This document shows positions 1 to 5,607 of a stretch of DNA of 12,951 nucleotides, in pieces. The notes under the pieces were generated by a model. The model was given only the letters and a program-made list of their open reading frames with translations, was not told the DNA's origin and did no database searches. Position 1 is the first letter of the stretch, and each line of letters begins with the position of its first letter. The position numbers were made by a program, and so were the translations under genes. Origin of the DNA: SIG588 sp045599305. GTDB lineage: Bacteria; Bacillota; Clostridia; Oscillospirales; Acutalibacteraceae. The stretch spans positions 1-12,951 of the forward strand of contig JAZRVU010000117.1 in the NCBI GenBank assembly GCA_045599305.1. The letters are read 5' to 3'.

Positions 1-3
1 TTG

Positions 4-33
4 AATGAGGACACCTCACCCGGTGTCCTCATT
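4..33. repeat. Perfect 12-bp inverted repeat (hairpin) upstream of tRNA-Gln
   Basis: AATGAGGACACC (4-15) pairs perfectly with GGTGTCCTCATT (22-33) around a 6-nt loop. Neither strand has a T-run after the stem, so it is not a canonical intrinsic terminator. It could end an upstream transcript beyond the window edge, or act as a processing or regulatory hairpin ahead of the tRNA. Its role is unknown. Confidence 0.6.
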
Positions 34-67
34 CCGCTAAATAGCCCCCTGCGGGGTGTATATATTC

Positions 68-141
68 TGGGGTGTAGTCTAGCGGTAGGACAACGGACTT
101 TGACTCCGTGCGTGGTGGTTCAACTCCACCCATCCCAGCCA
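68..141 (+). tRNA. tRNA-Gln (anticodon UUG)
   Basis: This is a complete 74-nt cloverleaf. The acceptor stem TGGGGTG (68-74) pairs with CATCCCA (131-137), including one G-T pair. The D-arm region reads TAGTCTAGCGGTAGGACA. The anticodon stem ACGGA/TCCGT closes the loop CTTTGAC, giving anticodon TTG, which reads CAA/CAG as glutamine. The T-arm GGTGG-TTCAACT-CCACC has the standard TTC loop. The discriminator is G138 and the CCA end (139-141) is encoded in the DNA. A UUCG-loop terminator starts 3 nt later, so this tRNA is the last gene of its transcript. tRNA 3' ends are common integration sites, but no integrase or duplicated 3' end was seen here. Confidence 0.97.
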
Positions 142-143
142 TG

Positions 144-171
144 AAAAAAGCATCCTTCGGGATGCTTTTTT
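144..171 (+). terminator. Intrinsic terminator of tRNA-Gln
   Basis: An A6-GCATCC stem (144-155) pairs with GGATGC-T6 (160-171) around a TTCG tetraloop. The A-tract and T-tract make it effective on either strand. It starts 3 nt after the CCA of tRNA-Gln. Confidence 0.92.
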
Positions 172-180
172 CAACGAAAT

Positions 181-195
181 TTGCCCTGCGGGCAA
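181..195. repeat. Small hairpin TTGCCC-TGC-GGGCAA
   Basis: A 6-bp perfect stem with a 3-nt loop lies between the tRNA terminator and the barstar gene. It has no T-run and its role is unknown. It could sit in the 5' leader of the barstar transcript. Confidence 0.35.
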
Positions 196-232
196 GTGAA
201 ATACCCACCGGGTTCTATGATCAAATGGCGGC

Positions 233-283
233 TTGATATTTGTCACCTATGACCATTACGAAACATTTTACGAGATTGTTTAG
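233..283 (+). other. Possible leader peptide or decayed small toxin ORF ahead of barstar
   Basis: A short open frame from TTG (233) to TAG (281-283) encodes about 16 residues containing VTYDHYETF. It lies in a different frame from the barstar gene, and its stop codon overlaps the start of the barstar ribosome binding site (282-288). The VTY...TF pattern recalls, from memory, the N-terminus of small holin-like toxin peptides (Hol_Tox type), but the hydrophobic segment is missing. It could be a remnant, a translationally coupled leader, or chance. The ribosome binding site before the TTG is poor. Confidence 0.2.
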
Positions 284-299
284 GGAGGGAAGACTGAAA

Positions 300-590
300 A
301 TGAACAAGAAAACCGCAACATTGGATTTAACGGGGTGCCGATACTTAGTTGAACTCCATCAGCGCATAAGAGAGGCGTTTGATTTTCCGGAGCACTACAA
401 AAACAACTGGAGCGCCTTTTGGGATTGTCTTAACCGTGATTGTGGTGTTGATAGCGTAACGATCATTGGTGGCACAAGGGTTGCAAAGGAATTACGACCC
501 TCTGTTAAAAAGATGATGAAAATTTTTGAGAGAAACAAACAGTATTGGGCGGATAGCGATTGCCCATTTGACTATACGGTAATAGACTAA
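300..590 (+). CDS. Barstar-family RNase inhibitor (orphan immunity protein)
   Basis: This 96-residue protein matches the barstar family, small cytoplasmic proteins that bind and inhibit barnase-type secreted RNases. The diagnostic stretch is residues 30-44, PEHYKNNWSAFWDCL, which corresponds to PEYYGENLDALWDCL in Bacillus barstar. Trp and Asp of the WDC motif (W41, D42) and the Tyr (Y33) are kept. The position of barstar Asp35, a main contact with the barnase active site, is Ser38 here, so the target nuclease is probably not barnase itself. ATG at 300 was chosen because AGGGAGG (282-288) lies 11 nt upstream. A longer in-frame TTG at 240 has no good ribosome binding site. No nuclease or polymorphic toxin gene adjoins it, so it is an orphan in this window. 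Its codons are visibly more A+T-rich than the sugar genes to the right, consistent with acquisition by transfer. The family call is firm; the partner is unknown. Confidence 0.85.
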   Translation: MNKKTATLDLTGCRYLVELHQRIREAFDFPEHYKNNWSAFWDCLNRDCGVDSVTIIGGTRVAKELRPSVKKMMKIFERNKQYWADSDCPFDYTVID

Positions 591-690
591 ACCGGCGCTG
601 TGAGAGCTCAAGCCCATGCAGGAATTTAGCAGATCCATCTTTTTGTGTTCATTTGGGAGCGTGCAATAATTCTTTCTGCCATATATACCC

Positions 691-725
691 AAAAAGAGCC
701 GGGTGGCATCCACCCGGCTCTTTTT
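691..725. terminator. Strong bidirectional terminator between barstar and the nucleosidase gene
   Basis: A5-GAGCCGGGTG (691-705) pairs with CACCCGGCTC-T5 (711-725) around GCATC, a perfect 15-bp stem. The A-tract and T-tract allow termination from both directions. It ends the minus-strand nucleosidase transcript and probably the plus-strand barstar transcript. The stretch 591-690 holds nothing else recognisable. Confidence 0.92.
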
Positions 726-735
726 CCGTCCTTTT

Positions 736-1410
736 TTACAAACTGCCGATGACGGCATCGGTCACACGCAGGCACCGGAAAGCGGCATCCTGCAATTCTT
801 CGAAAAACTCCCGCGCGCCGCCGGTCAGGCCGTCCGAAACGGCTTTCATCAGCAGGCAGGGCACGGCATTCGCCTCGCAGGTGAGCACGATCCCCGCCGA
901 CTCCATATCGCAGACGTCCCCCGAAAAGTCGCGGCTGATCTGCGCCTTTTCCTCTTCGGTGCCCACAAATTTATCGCCCGAGCAGCAGGTGGCCCGCTGC
1001 AGATCGGGGCACACCTCCATTGCCCGGTGCAAAAGCGCCTCGTCGGTGGGCAGGAATACCGAGCCATGCCCGTCCACCTGCCCGACCTGCAGATCAAGGA
1101 ATTCCGAGCAGTCGTACTTGTAGTGCACGACCCGCTCGACCACACAGGTCTTCTGCCGCTTCATGCCGGCGGTGAGGCCGCCCACCACGCCGAAATTCAC
1201 GATCATATCCACATGAAAGCGGGTGATCAGATACTGTGTGCCGGCCGCCGCGGCGATCTCGCCCATGCCGGTGTGCAGCACATAGATGTCCCGCCCGTCC
1301 CGTGCAATATGATAGAGGTCAAAGCCGGCAGGGGCATCCATCTGCTCCACCCGGTCATAATAGGCAAATATCGCGTCCGTTTCGATCGCGACGATCAATC
1401 CGATAGTCAT
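736..1410 (-). CDS. 5'-methylthioadenosine/S-adenosylhomocysteine nucleosidase-family protein (mtnN/pfs-like)
   Basis: This 224-residue cytoplasmic protein belongs to the PNP/UDP phosphorylase superfamily, MTA/SAH nucleosidase branch. The branch cleaves adenine from methylthioadenosine or S-adenosylhomocysteine in methionine salvage and the methyl cycle. Visible marks are the N-terminal IGLIVAIE strand (3-10), VNFGVVGGL (71-79, phosphate/ribose loop), SGDKF (144-148), DMES (168-171, ribose-binding Glu170) and KAVSDG (189-194, catalytic Asp193). Length is close to the usual ~230. Aligned without gaps to the E. coli enzyme, catalytic Glu12 falls on Asp12, which may change activity or substrate, so a specific gene symbol is withheld. 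ATG at 1410 is supported by GGGAG 8 nt upstream; the upstream in-frame codons run through a promoter. It lies 62 nt after the propeller gene but has its own promoter (1438-1466). Confidence 0.8.
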   Translation of the reverse strand: MTIGLIVAIETDAIFAYYDRVEQMDAPAGFDLYHIARDGRDIYVLHTGMGEIAAAAGTQYLITRFHVDMIVNFGVVGGLTAGMKRQKTCVVERVVHYKYDCSEFLDLQVGQVDGHGSVFLPTDEALLHRAMEVCPDLQRATCCSGDKFVGTEEEKAQISRDFSGDVCDMESAGIVLTCEANAVPCLLMKAVSDGLTGGAREFFEELQDAAFRCLRVTDAVIGSL

Positions 1411-1437
1411 ATTCTCGTCTCCCGATATGTTTTTTTC

Positions 1438-1466
1438 AGTATACCACACGGCGACGAAAATAGCAA
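1438..1466 (-). promoter_or_regulatory. Promoter of the nucleosidase gene
   Basis: On the minus strand, -35 TTGCTA (1461-1466) and -10 TATACT (1438-1443) are 17 bp apart. The -10 is preceded by TGG, an extended -10. Transcription would start near 1431, about 20 nt before the ATG. The promoter sits in the 62-bp gap after the beta-propeller gene, so the nucleosidase can be expressed independently of the glycosidases. Confidence 0.7.
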
Positions 1467-1472
1467 CCCGTC

Positions 1473-2360
1473 CTACTGAAAATCCTCCGGGCAAAAATCG
1501 CCGGCGGCCTCGGCGAGCCCGATGTACTCGACCGACCCGGTGCGGCCGTTATACCACACCCGCCATCTGTCGCCGGCCGCATCGTACACGGCGGTCGGCT
1601 TATAGCAGGCATCCGCGTCCCAGCCGCCCTGCTCCGGCGATACGATGGGGTTGCCGCAAAAGCGCCGAAAGCCGGTCTTCCCGTTTTCGGACGCGGCCAC
1701 ACAGATACAGGCGGTGTCCACATCGCGGTAGCCGATATAGAACAACAGATACCCCAAGGTCGGGTGCGGCAGCACCTGACAGCCGCCTACCCGGTCGGCC
1801 TCATAGGGGTTGTGCGGATCACAGACAAAAATGGGATTGCAGCGCGCCTTTTGCCAGTTCACGCCGTCGTCGCTTTCGGCCAGACAGAGCACGTTCGGCT
1901 CATAGGTCTCGCCCGCGGAATACCACATGCGGTAATGCCCATTCTCATACAGCACGCAGGGGTTCATGACCGAGGCGCCTTCATACGGGTATTCCGGAAT
2001 GAGCACCGGCTCGTCGCCCACCCGGTGAAAATGCAGGCCGTCCGCGCTTTCGGCAAGGCCGATAAAGCTGTGCCCGCGTGCCTGCCCCGTATACCACATC
2101 CGATAGGTTTCCCCGATCTTCAGCACGCAGTTGCGGTTCACGTCATCCTCCCACCCGCTCGCGGGGTCAAAGGTGAGCGTCTTCTGCGGCGGCTCCCAAT
2201 GGATGCCGTCGGCCGAAAAGGTGACTGCCAGCGCTTTTTCTTTCCGCCACGAAAGATCCATGCGCAGTCCCCCGGCCGCTTTTGTGACATAGGCATCGAA
2301 CACCGTGCCGATCTCTGCATTTCCGAAGACAGGGCCACCGGCATATTTTTCAAATTTCAT
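1473..2360 (-). CDS. Five-bladed beta-propeller glycoside hydrolase-like protein (GH43/GH32/GH130-type fold)
   Basis: This 295-residue protein has no signal peptide and is probably cytoplasmic. It consists of repeated propeller blades with the pattern 'Y-R-M-W-Y...G-L-A-E-S-x-D-G': YRMWYTG (86-92) with GLAESADG (101-108), YRMWYSAG (143-150) with LAESDDG (160-166), LLFYIG (205-210) with VAASENG (221-227), and WRVWYNG (266-272) with YIGLAEA (279-285). This is typical of the five-bladed propeller glycosidases and phosphorylases of families 32, 43, 68, 117 and 130. The exact family and substrate cannot be told by eye. ATG at 2360 has AGGAGG 8 nt upstream. Only 13 nt separate it from the stop of the upstream alpha-barrel glycosidase, so the two are one operon and probably act on the same glycan or oligosaccharide. 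Confidence 0.75.
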   Translation of the reverse strand: MKFEKYAGGPVFGNAEIGTVFDAYVTKAAGGLRMDLSWRKEKALAVTFSADGIHWEPPQKTLTFDPASGWEDDVNRNCVLKIGETYRMWYTGQARGHSFIGLAESADGLHFHRVGDEPVLIPEYPYEGASVMNPCVLYENGHYRMWYSAGETYEPNVLCLAESDDGVNWQKARCNPIFVCDPHNPYEADRVGGCQVLPHPTLGYLLFYIGYRDVDTACICVAASENGKTGFRRFCGNPIVSPEQGGWDADACYKPTAVYDAAGDRWRVWYNGRTGSVEYIGLAEAAGDFCPEDFQ

Positions 2361-2373
2361 GGTCGCTCCTCCT

Positions 2374-3702
2374 TTACAAATGCAGGGTCAGACGGTCGCC
2401 CGTTGCCCGGGCACGGCAGCGGCCGTCGACCTCCGCCGACAGGGTATCTGCCTCCCGCACCACCCGCAGCGTGTGCCCGTGATAGGGCACGCCGCTCAAA
2501 TCGAACGGCATGCCGCCGCTCAGACTATGCACCGACAGCGCGTCCCCCTCGGCGGGGCACACACCGCACAGGCCGCGGACGATCAGGTCGATGAAGGCCG
2601 AGTGGTTGTAGTGATCCCCGCGGTCACGATCGTCCCGCTCCAGCTCATAGAGCCGGTCGCGTGCCACCCAGCGGCCGGTGTCCGGGTCCAGATCCTCGTT
2701 GAGATAAGGGCGACCCTGTGCATCGCGGTGGGAGGCCGCATAAATGGTGAGCAGCCGCATGAAATCAGCCGCCGCCACCGCCTGCTGCGGCGGATAGTGC
2801 TGCAGCAGCGAGATCATGGCCGACAGCACCTGCGTGGTGGCAAACGGCCAGGACGGGCCGTTCCACAGGCACTCGTGATCGAACGGCTGCCCATAGCCGG
2901 GGTGACAGCGCTCCACCGTGGTGGGGCCGTACTCCCCGAAGAAGCCCTGCGGCTCCCACAGCTTTCGGAACGCGCCCTCCCGTCCGGCGGGCGGGATACG
3001 GTAGATCCACGGGATGTACCCGATCAGTTCTCGCGCCCCGGCATGTGTCCCGTCCTCATACAAAGTCTCATAAAACCCGCGCGGTGCGTTCCACAATCGG
3101 GCGTTGATCTGCCCGGCCAGCGTCTGCGCCTCGCGGCCGAAGGCCGCCGCCTCGTCCCCGCGCCCCAGCCATCCGGCGATCTGCGCCAGTGCGGCGGCAT
3201 CGGCGTATTGATAGGCGTTGATGCTCGGGCGCAGGCCGTTGCCCGATACGGAGAACTCCATACCGTCGTAGTTGTCGATCTGATAATACAGGCCGCCGGC
3301 GCGGCGGTGATCGCGCCACGCGGCGTGATTGGCGCACAGCGCCGGATAGAGCACCTCCACCGTGCGGCGATCCCCGGTGACCAGCGCATATTCCCGCGCC
3401 GTGTCGGCCAGCGGGAAACTGTACTGCCGCGCGTGATCGCCGCACCCGGCCCAGAAGCGCAGGTAGTCGGCCGTCACCTGCGGCGACGACAGCCAGCGTC
3501 CCTCCCGCACATGGTGGGAGGCCGCACAACTGATCGTGTTGTATTTACCCGCCCACGGCACGTCCGGCAAAAATTCGGTGATGACCCACCCCTGTGCGGT
3601 GTGGTGCAGGTGCTTCAAAAACAGTTGTGCCCGGTAGCGGTAGGTCGTATTCAGCGTCTCGTCGGGGCAGGAAAAGACGGGGAACGAAAAGTCTTTTGGC
3701 AC
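2374..3702 (-). CDS. (alpha/alpha)6-barrel glycoside hydrolase, MGH1/GH63-like
   Basis: This 442-residue protein has no signal peptide and is predicted cytoplasmic. It resembles the mannosylglycerate-hydrolase-like / GH63-like alpha-toroid glycosidases. Signature stretches are YYQIDNYDGMEFSVSG (139-154), RPSINAYQYADAAALAQIA (158-176), FDHECLWNGPSWPFATTQ (274-291) and RGDHYNHSAFIDLIVRGL (361-378). The acidic residues in the first and third (D144, D146/E149 and E277) are candidates for catalysis, by analogy only. The last ~60 residues look like a small beta-strand tail. The start is GTG at 3702 with AAGGAG 9 nt upstream. It is the first gene of a two-gene glycosidase operon and is divergent from an AraC-type regulator, which is the likely controller. 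The substrate is unknown. Confidence 0.78.
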   Translation of the reverse strand: MPKDFSFPVFSCPDETLNTTYRYRAQLFLKHLHHTAQGWVITEFLPDVPWAGKYNTISCAASHHVREGRWLSSPQVTADYLRFWAGCGDHARQYSFPLADTAREYALVTGDRRTVEVLYPALCANHAAWRDHRRAGGLYYQIDNYDGMEFSVSGNGLRPSINAYQYADAAALAQIAGWLGRGDEAAAFGREAQTLAGQINARLWNAPRGFYETLYEDGTHAGARELIGYIPWIYRIPPAGREGAFRKLWEPQGFFGEYGPTTVERCHPGYGQPFDHECLWNGPSWPFATTQVLSAMISLLQHYPPQQAVAAADFMRLLTIYAASHRDAQGRPYLNEDLDPDTGRWVARDRLYELERDDRDRGDHYNHSAFIDLIVRGLCGVCPAEGDALSVHSLSGGMPFDLSGVPYHGHTLRVVREADTLSAEVDGRCRARATGDRLTLHL

Positions 3703-3725
3703 AAGGTCTCACTCCTTTTTGTGCA

Positions 3726-3754
3726 TTTACAAACTGTTCTGTTTATGCTATACT
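3726..3754 (+). promoter_or_regulatory. Promoter of AraC-family gene 1
   Basis: TTTACA (-35, 3726-3731) and TATACT (-10, 3749-3754) are separated by 17 bp, each one mismatch from consensus. Transcription would start near 3761, leaving an ~80-nt leader before the ATG at 3841. A weaker alternative is TTGTAC (3769-3774) with TATATA (3793-3798), spacer 18. Confidence 0.55.
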
Positions 3755-3767
3755 GTGAATTGTATTT

Positions 3768-3773
3768 ATTGTA
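3768..3773 (-). promoter_or_regulatory. Possible extended -10 for the glycosidase operon
   Basis: On the minus strand TGG-TACAAT (the -10 hexamer at 3768-3773) is a good extended -10, but the -35 region (around 3791-3797) is poor, as expected for an activator-dependent promoter. The start would lie near 3761, about 60 nt before the GTG at 3702. Confidence 0.35.
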
Positions 3774-3840
3774 CCATGCGCATTTTCCTTTGTATATAGC
3801 AATTTGTTTCATAAACCATGCATTTTGTAAGGAGAAATTT

Positions 3841-4716
3841 ATGCTGCAGACGATCGACGAGATCCCCGTTAAAGAACGGCTGCATTGCCGCTACAGTTAC
3901 CGCCTGGCCGGCCACCCTGCCATGGGCAGCGGCGATCTGTACCACTCGCTGCAATACACCGGGCACTATGTGGCCGATGCGGACTACCGCATCGACCGCT
4001 GCTGGCCGGGCTCGGTGCTGCTGCTCTTCACCGCCGCCGGTGAGGGCGAACTGCTGCTGGACGGGCACACCTATCGCCTGTCGGCCGGGACGGCGCTGCT
4101 GCTGGACTGCGGCCGCCCCCACCTCTATCACACCCTCTGTGCCCCCTGGGATTTTTACTACTGGCATCTCGGCGGCAGCGGCGCCGGGACGTTTGCCGCC
4201 CATTGGCAGCAAAGCGGCAGTCCCGTGACGGCGCTTTCGCCCCAAACGGCCGCCGACCTGCCCGGCCTTTTTGGGGATATCTGCACACAGGCACAGGCGG
4301 CCGCCCCCGACGGGCAGCGCACGCTGTCGGTCACGCTCTATTCGCTGCTGCTGCGCATCACGGAAGAACGGCAGTACACCGCCGTCGATGAGCGCGCCGC
4401 GGTGGAACGCGCCGCCGCCTATCTGCGCGCCCATTTTGCCGAACCGATATCGGTGGCTCAACTGGCCGCCGACGCCTTTCTCTCGCGCCCCTATTTCTCC
4501 GTGATCTTCAAGCGCTGCTGCGGCTGCGCACCGCATGAATATCTCATCCGTCTGCGGGTGGCAGAGGCACGCCGTCTGCTCACCGAGACGAGCCTTTCGG
4601 TAGGCGCCATCGCCGAGCGGACAGGCTTTTCGGACGCCTGTGCCCTTGCCCGCACCTTTCAGAAGGAGGTCGGCGTAGCACCGACACAGTTTCGGAAATG
4701 GTTCTCACAAAAATAG
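3841..4716 (+). CDS. AraC-family transcriptional regulator (cupin + HTH_18)
   Basis: A 291-residue regulator. Residues ~15-115 form an AraC-type cupin ligand-binding domain (GSVLLLFTAAGEGELLLDG at 57-75; the stretch 'GTALLLDCGRPHLY' at 83-96 is the classic AraC_binding pattern). Residues ~187-291 form the double helix-turn-helix: the first around EPISVAQLAADAFLSRPYFS (201-220), the second around SLSVGAIAERTGFSDACALA (251-270), ending FQKEVGVAPTQFRKW. ATG at 3841 has AAGGAG 7 nt upstream. It is divergent from the two-gene glycosidase operon, so it most likely activates that operon in response to a sugar. The effector is unknown. The gene ends at a bidirectional terminator shared with the convergent oxidoreductase operon. 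Confidence 0.92.
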   Translation: MLQTIDEIPVKERLHCRYSYRLAGHPAMGSGDLYHSLQYTGHYVADADYRIDRCWPGSVLLLFTAAGEGELLLDGHTYRLSAGTALLLDCGRPHLYHTLCAPWDFYYWHLGGSGAGTFAAHWQQSGSPVTALSPQTAADLPGLFGDICTQAQAAAPDGQRTLSVTLYSLLLRITEERQYTAVDERAAVERAAAYLRAHFAEPISVAQLAADAFLSRPYFSVIFKRCCGCAPHEYLIRLRVAEARRLLTETSLSVGAIAERTGFSDACALARTFQKEVGVAPTQFRKWFSQK

Positions 4717-4718
4717 CG

Positions 4719-4748
4719 AAATGCCGCCGACAACCGTCGGCGGCATTT
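4719..4748. terminator. Bidirectional hairpin between convergent AraC 1 and the oxidoreductase operon
   Basis: AAATGCCGCCGAC (4719-4731) pairs perfectly with GTCGGCGGCATTT (4736-4748) around AACC, a 13-bp stem. The T-tracts are short (3 nt). It starts 2 nt after the AraC stop and lies 14 nt past the oxidoreductase stop, the expected place for a shared terminator. Confidence 0.75.
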
Positions 4749-4762
4749 GATTATGCGCAAAT

Positions 4763-5602
4763 TCAGTCTACCGCGATCCATTCCAGCGGCTTTTCGCGCC
4801 CGGCCAGGCAGGCCGCGCGGATGGCCATGATCTGCACGGTCACAGCGTGCTCCACGGGGATCTCACCGGTACGGAAAAAGTGCAGCAGATGATCCATCAT
4901 GTTCTGGAAATAGCCGTCCTTCACCGCGACCGTCTCGTTGCGGTCGGCATAGTTGACCCGCAGCTGGAACGCCGGCTCATAGGCGACCATGTTCAAAAAC
5001 GCGGTGCGGCCGTCCGCAAAGTGCAGCAGCCAGCTCGGGCACTCGTCGTTCCCGGTATACATGGTGCGGTCCACGTCCGTCCCCATCACCACCGCGACCT
5101 GCTCGAGCATATGCACGATGTAAATTTCCGGCAGGTTGGTGCCGGTCACGGTCAGGTGGTTGACGCCCGTGCAGGACAGGGTCTTGTAGGTGTCGGAAAA
5201 CCGCAGTGCGGAGGTGGAGAAGCAGGGGGCGCCGCAGGCGTCCGCCAGCGCAAAAATGCGCTCGGCCTCCTCACGGGTGTCGGCAAAGGTCTTGTCGATA
5301 TACACCGGCTTGCCGCTCTTCAGTGCCTTTTCGGCCAGCGCATAGTGCTGCTCCGGATTATCCGGCGAAAGCACGATGATGGCGTCGCTTTTTTCGATGA
5401 GCTCGTCGATGTCCGAAAGCAGTGTCACGCCGTGCTGCGCCGCCCATTCGGCGTTGGAGATGCGTCCCTCGACGGGCGGCTCGATGGCGGCATAGGCATA
5501 CCGCACCTCATACTCCGAATTCTTTTCGGCGATCATGCGCGGATAGTTGTCGGCGTGCCACTCATTGAGATAATAGTCAATAAACCCGATGGCCTTTTTC
5601 AT
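4763..5602 (-). CDS. Gfo/Idh/MocA-like oxidoreductase, divergent (second of a pair)
   Basis: This 279-residue protein has the layout of the Gfo/Idh/MocA family, NAD(P)-dependent dehydrogenases of sugars and related polyols, but is shorter and divergent. Instead of the N-terminal GxGxxG/A Rossmann loop it has IGFIDYYLNEWHADNYP (5-21). The usual EKP motif is YIDKTFADTREEAERIF (101-117), keeping the lysine (K104). The usual GGGxxxDxGxHxxD motif is reduced to the region around H164 (YIVHMLEQV, 161-169). ATG at 5602 was preferred because GGGGTGA lies just upstream. An alternative GTG at 5611 (adding three residues) overlaps the upstream stop as GTGA. Either way it is translationally close-coupled to the canonical oxidoreductase and probably acts with it, as a partner subunit or a second step. 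Cofactor use is uncertain. Confidence 0.78.
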   Translation of the reverse strand: MKKAIGFIDYYLNEWHADNYPRMIAEKNSEYEVRYAYAAIEPPVEGRISNAEWAAQHGVTLLSDIDELIEKSDAIIVLSPDNPEQHYALAEKALKSGKPVYIDKTFADTREEAERIFALADACGAPCFSTSALRFSDTYKTLSCTGVNHLTVTGTNLPEIYIVHMLEQVAVVMGTDVDRTMYTGNDECPSWLLHFADGRTAFLNMVAYEPAFQLRVNYADRNETVAVKDGYFQNMMDHLLHFFRTGEIPVEHAVTVQIMAIRAACLAGREKPLEWIAVD

Positions 5603-5607
5603 TTTGC

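Noticed and set aside
68..590. Integrated element at tRNA-Gln carrying barstar
   Set aside because: No integrase, no duplicated tRNA 3' end and no phage genes in the window. Transfer of barstar remains possible, but an element cannot be supported.
492..758. 88-codon minus-strand open frame over barstar and the terminator
   Set aside because: Antisense to barstar and spans a strong bidirectional terminator; no family resemblance.
2305..3840. Long plus-strand open frame (about 500 codons) reading in frame into AraC 1
   Set aside because: It is antisense to the two glycosidase genes, made open by their GC-rich codons. The real AraC start is ATG 3841 with AAGGAG and a promoter.
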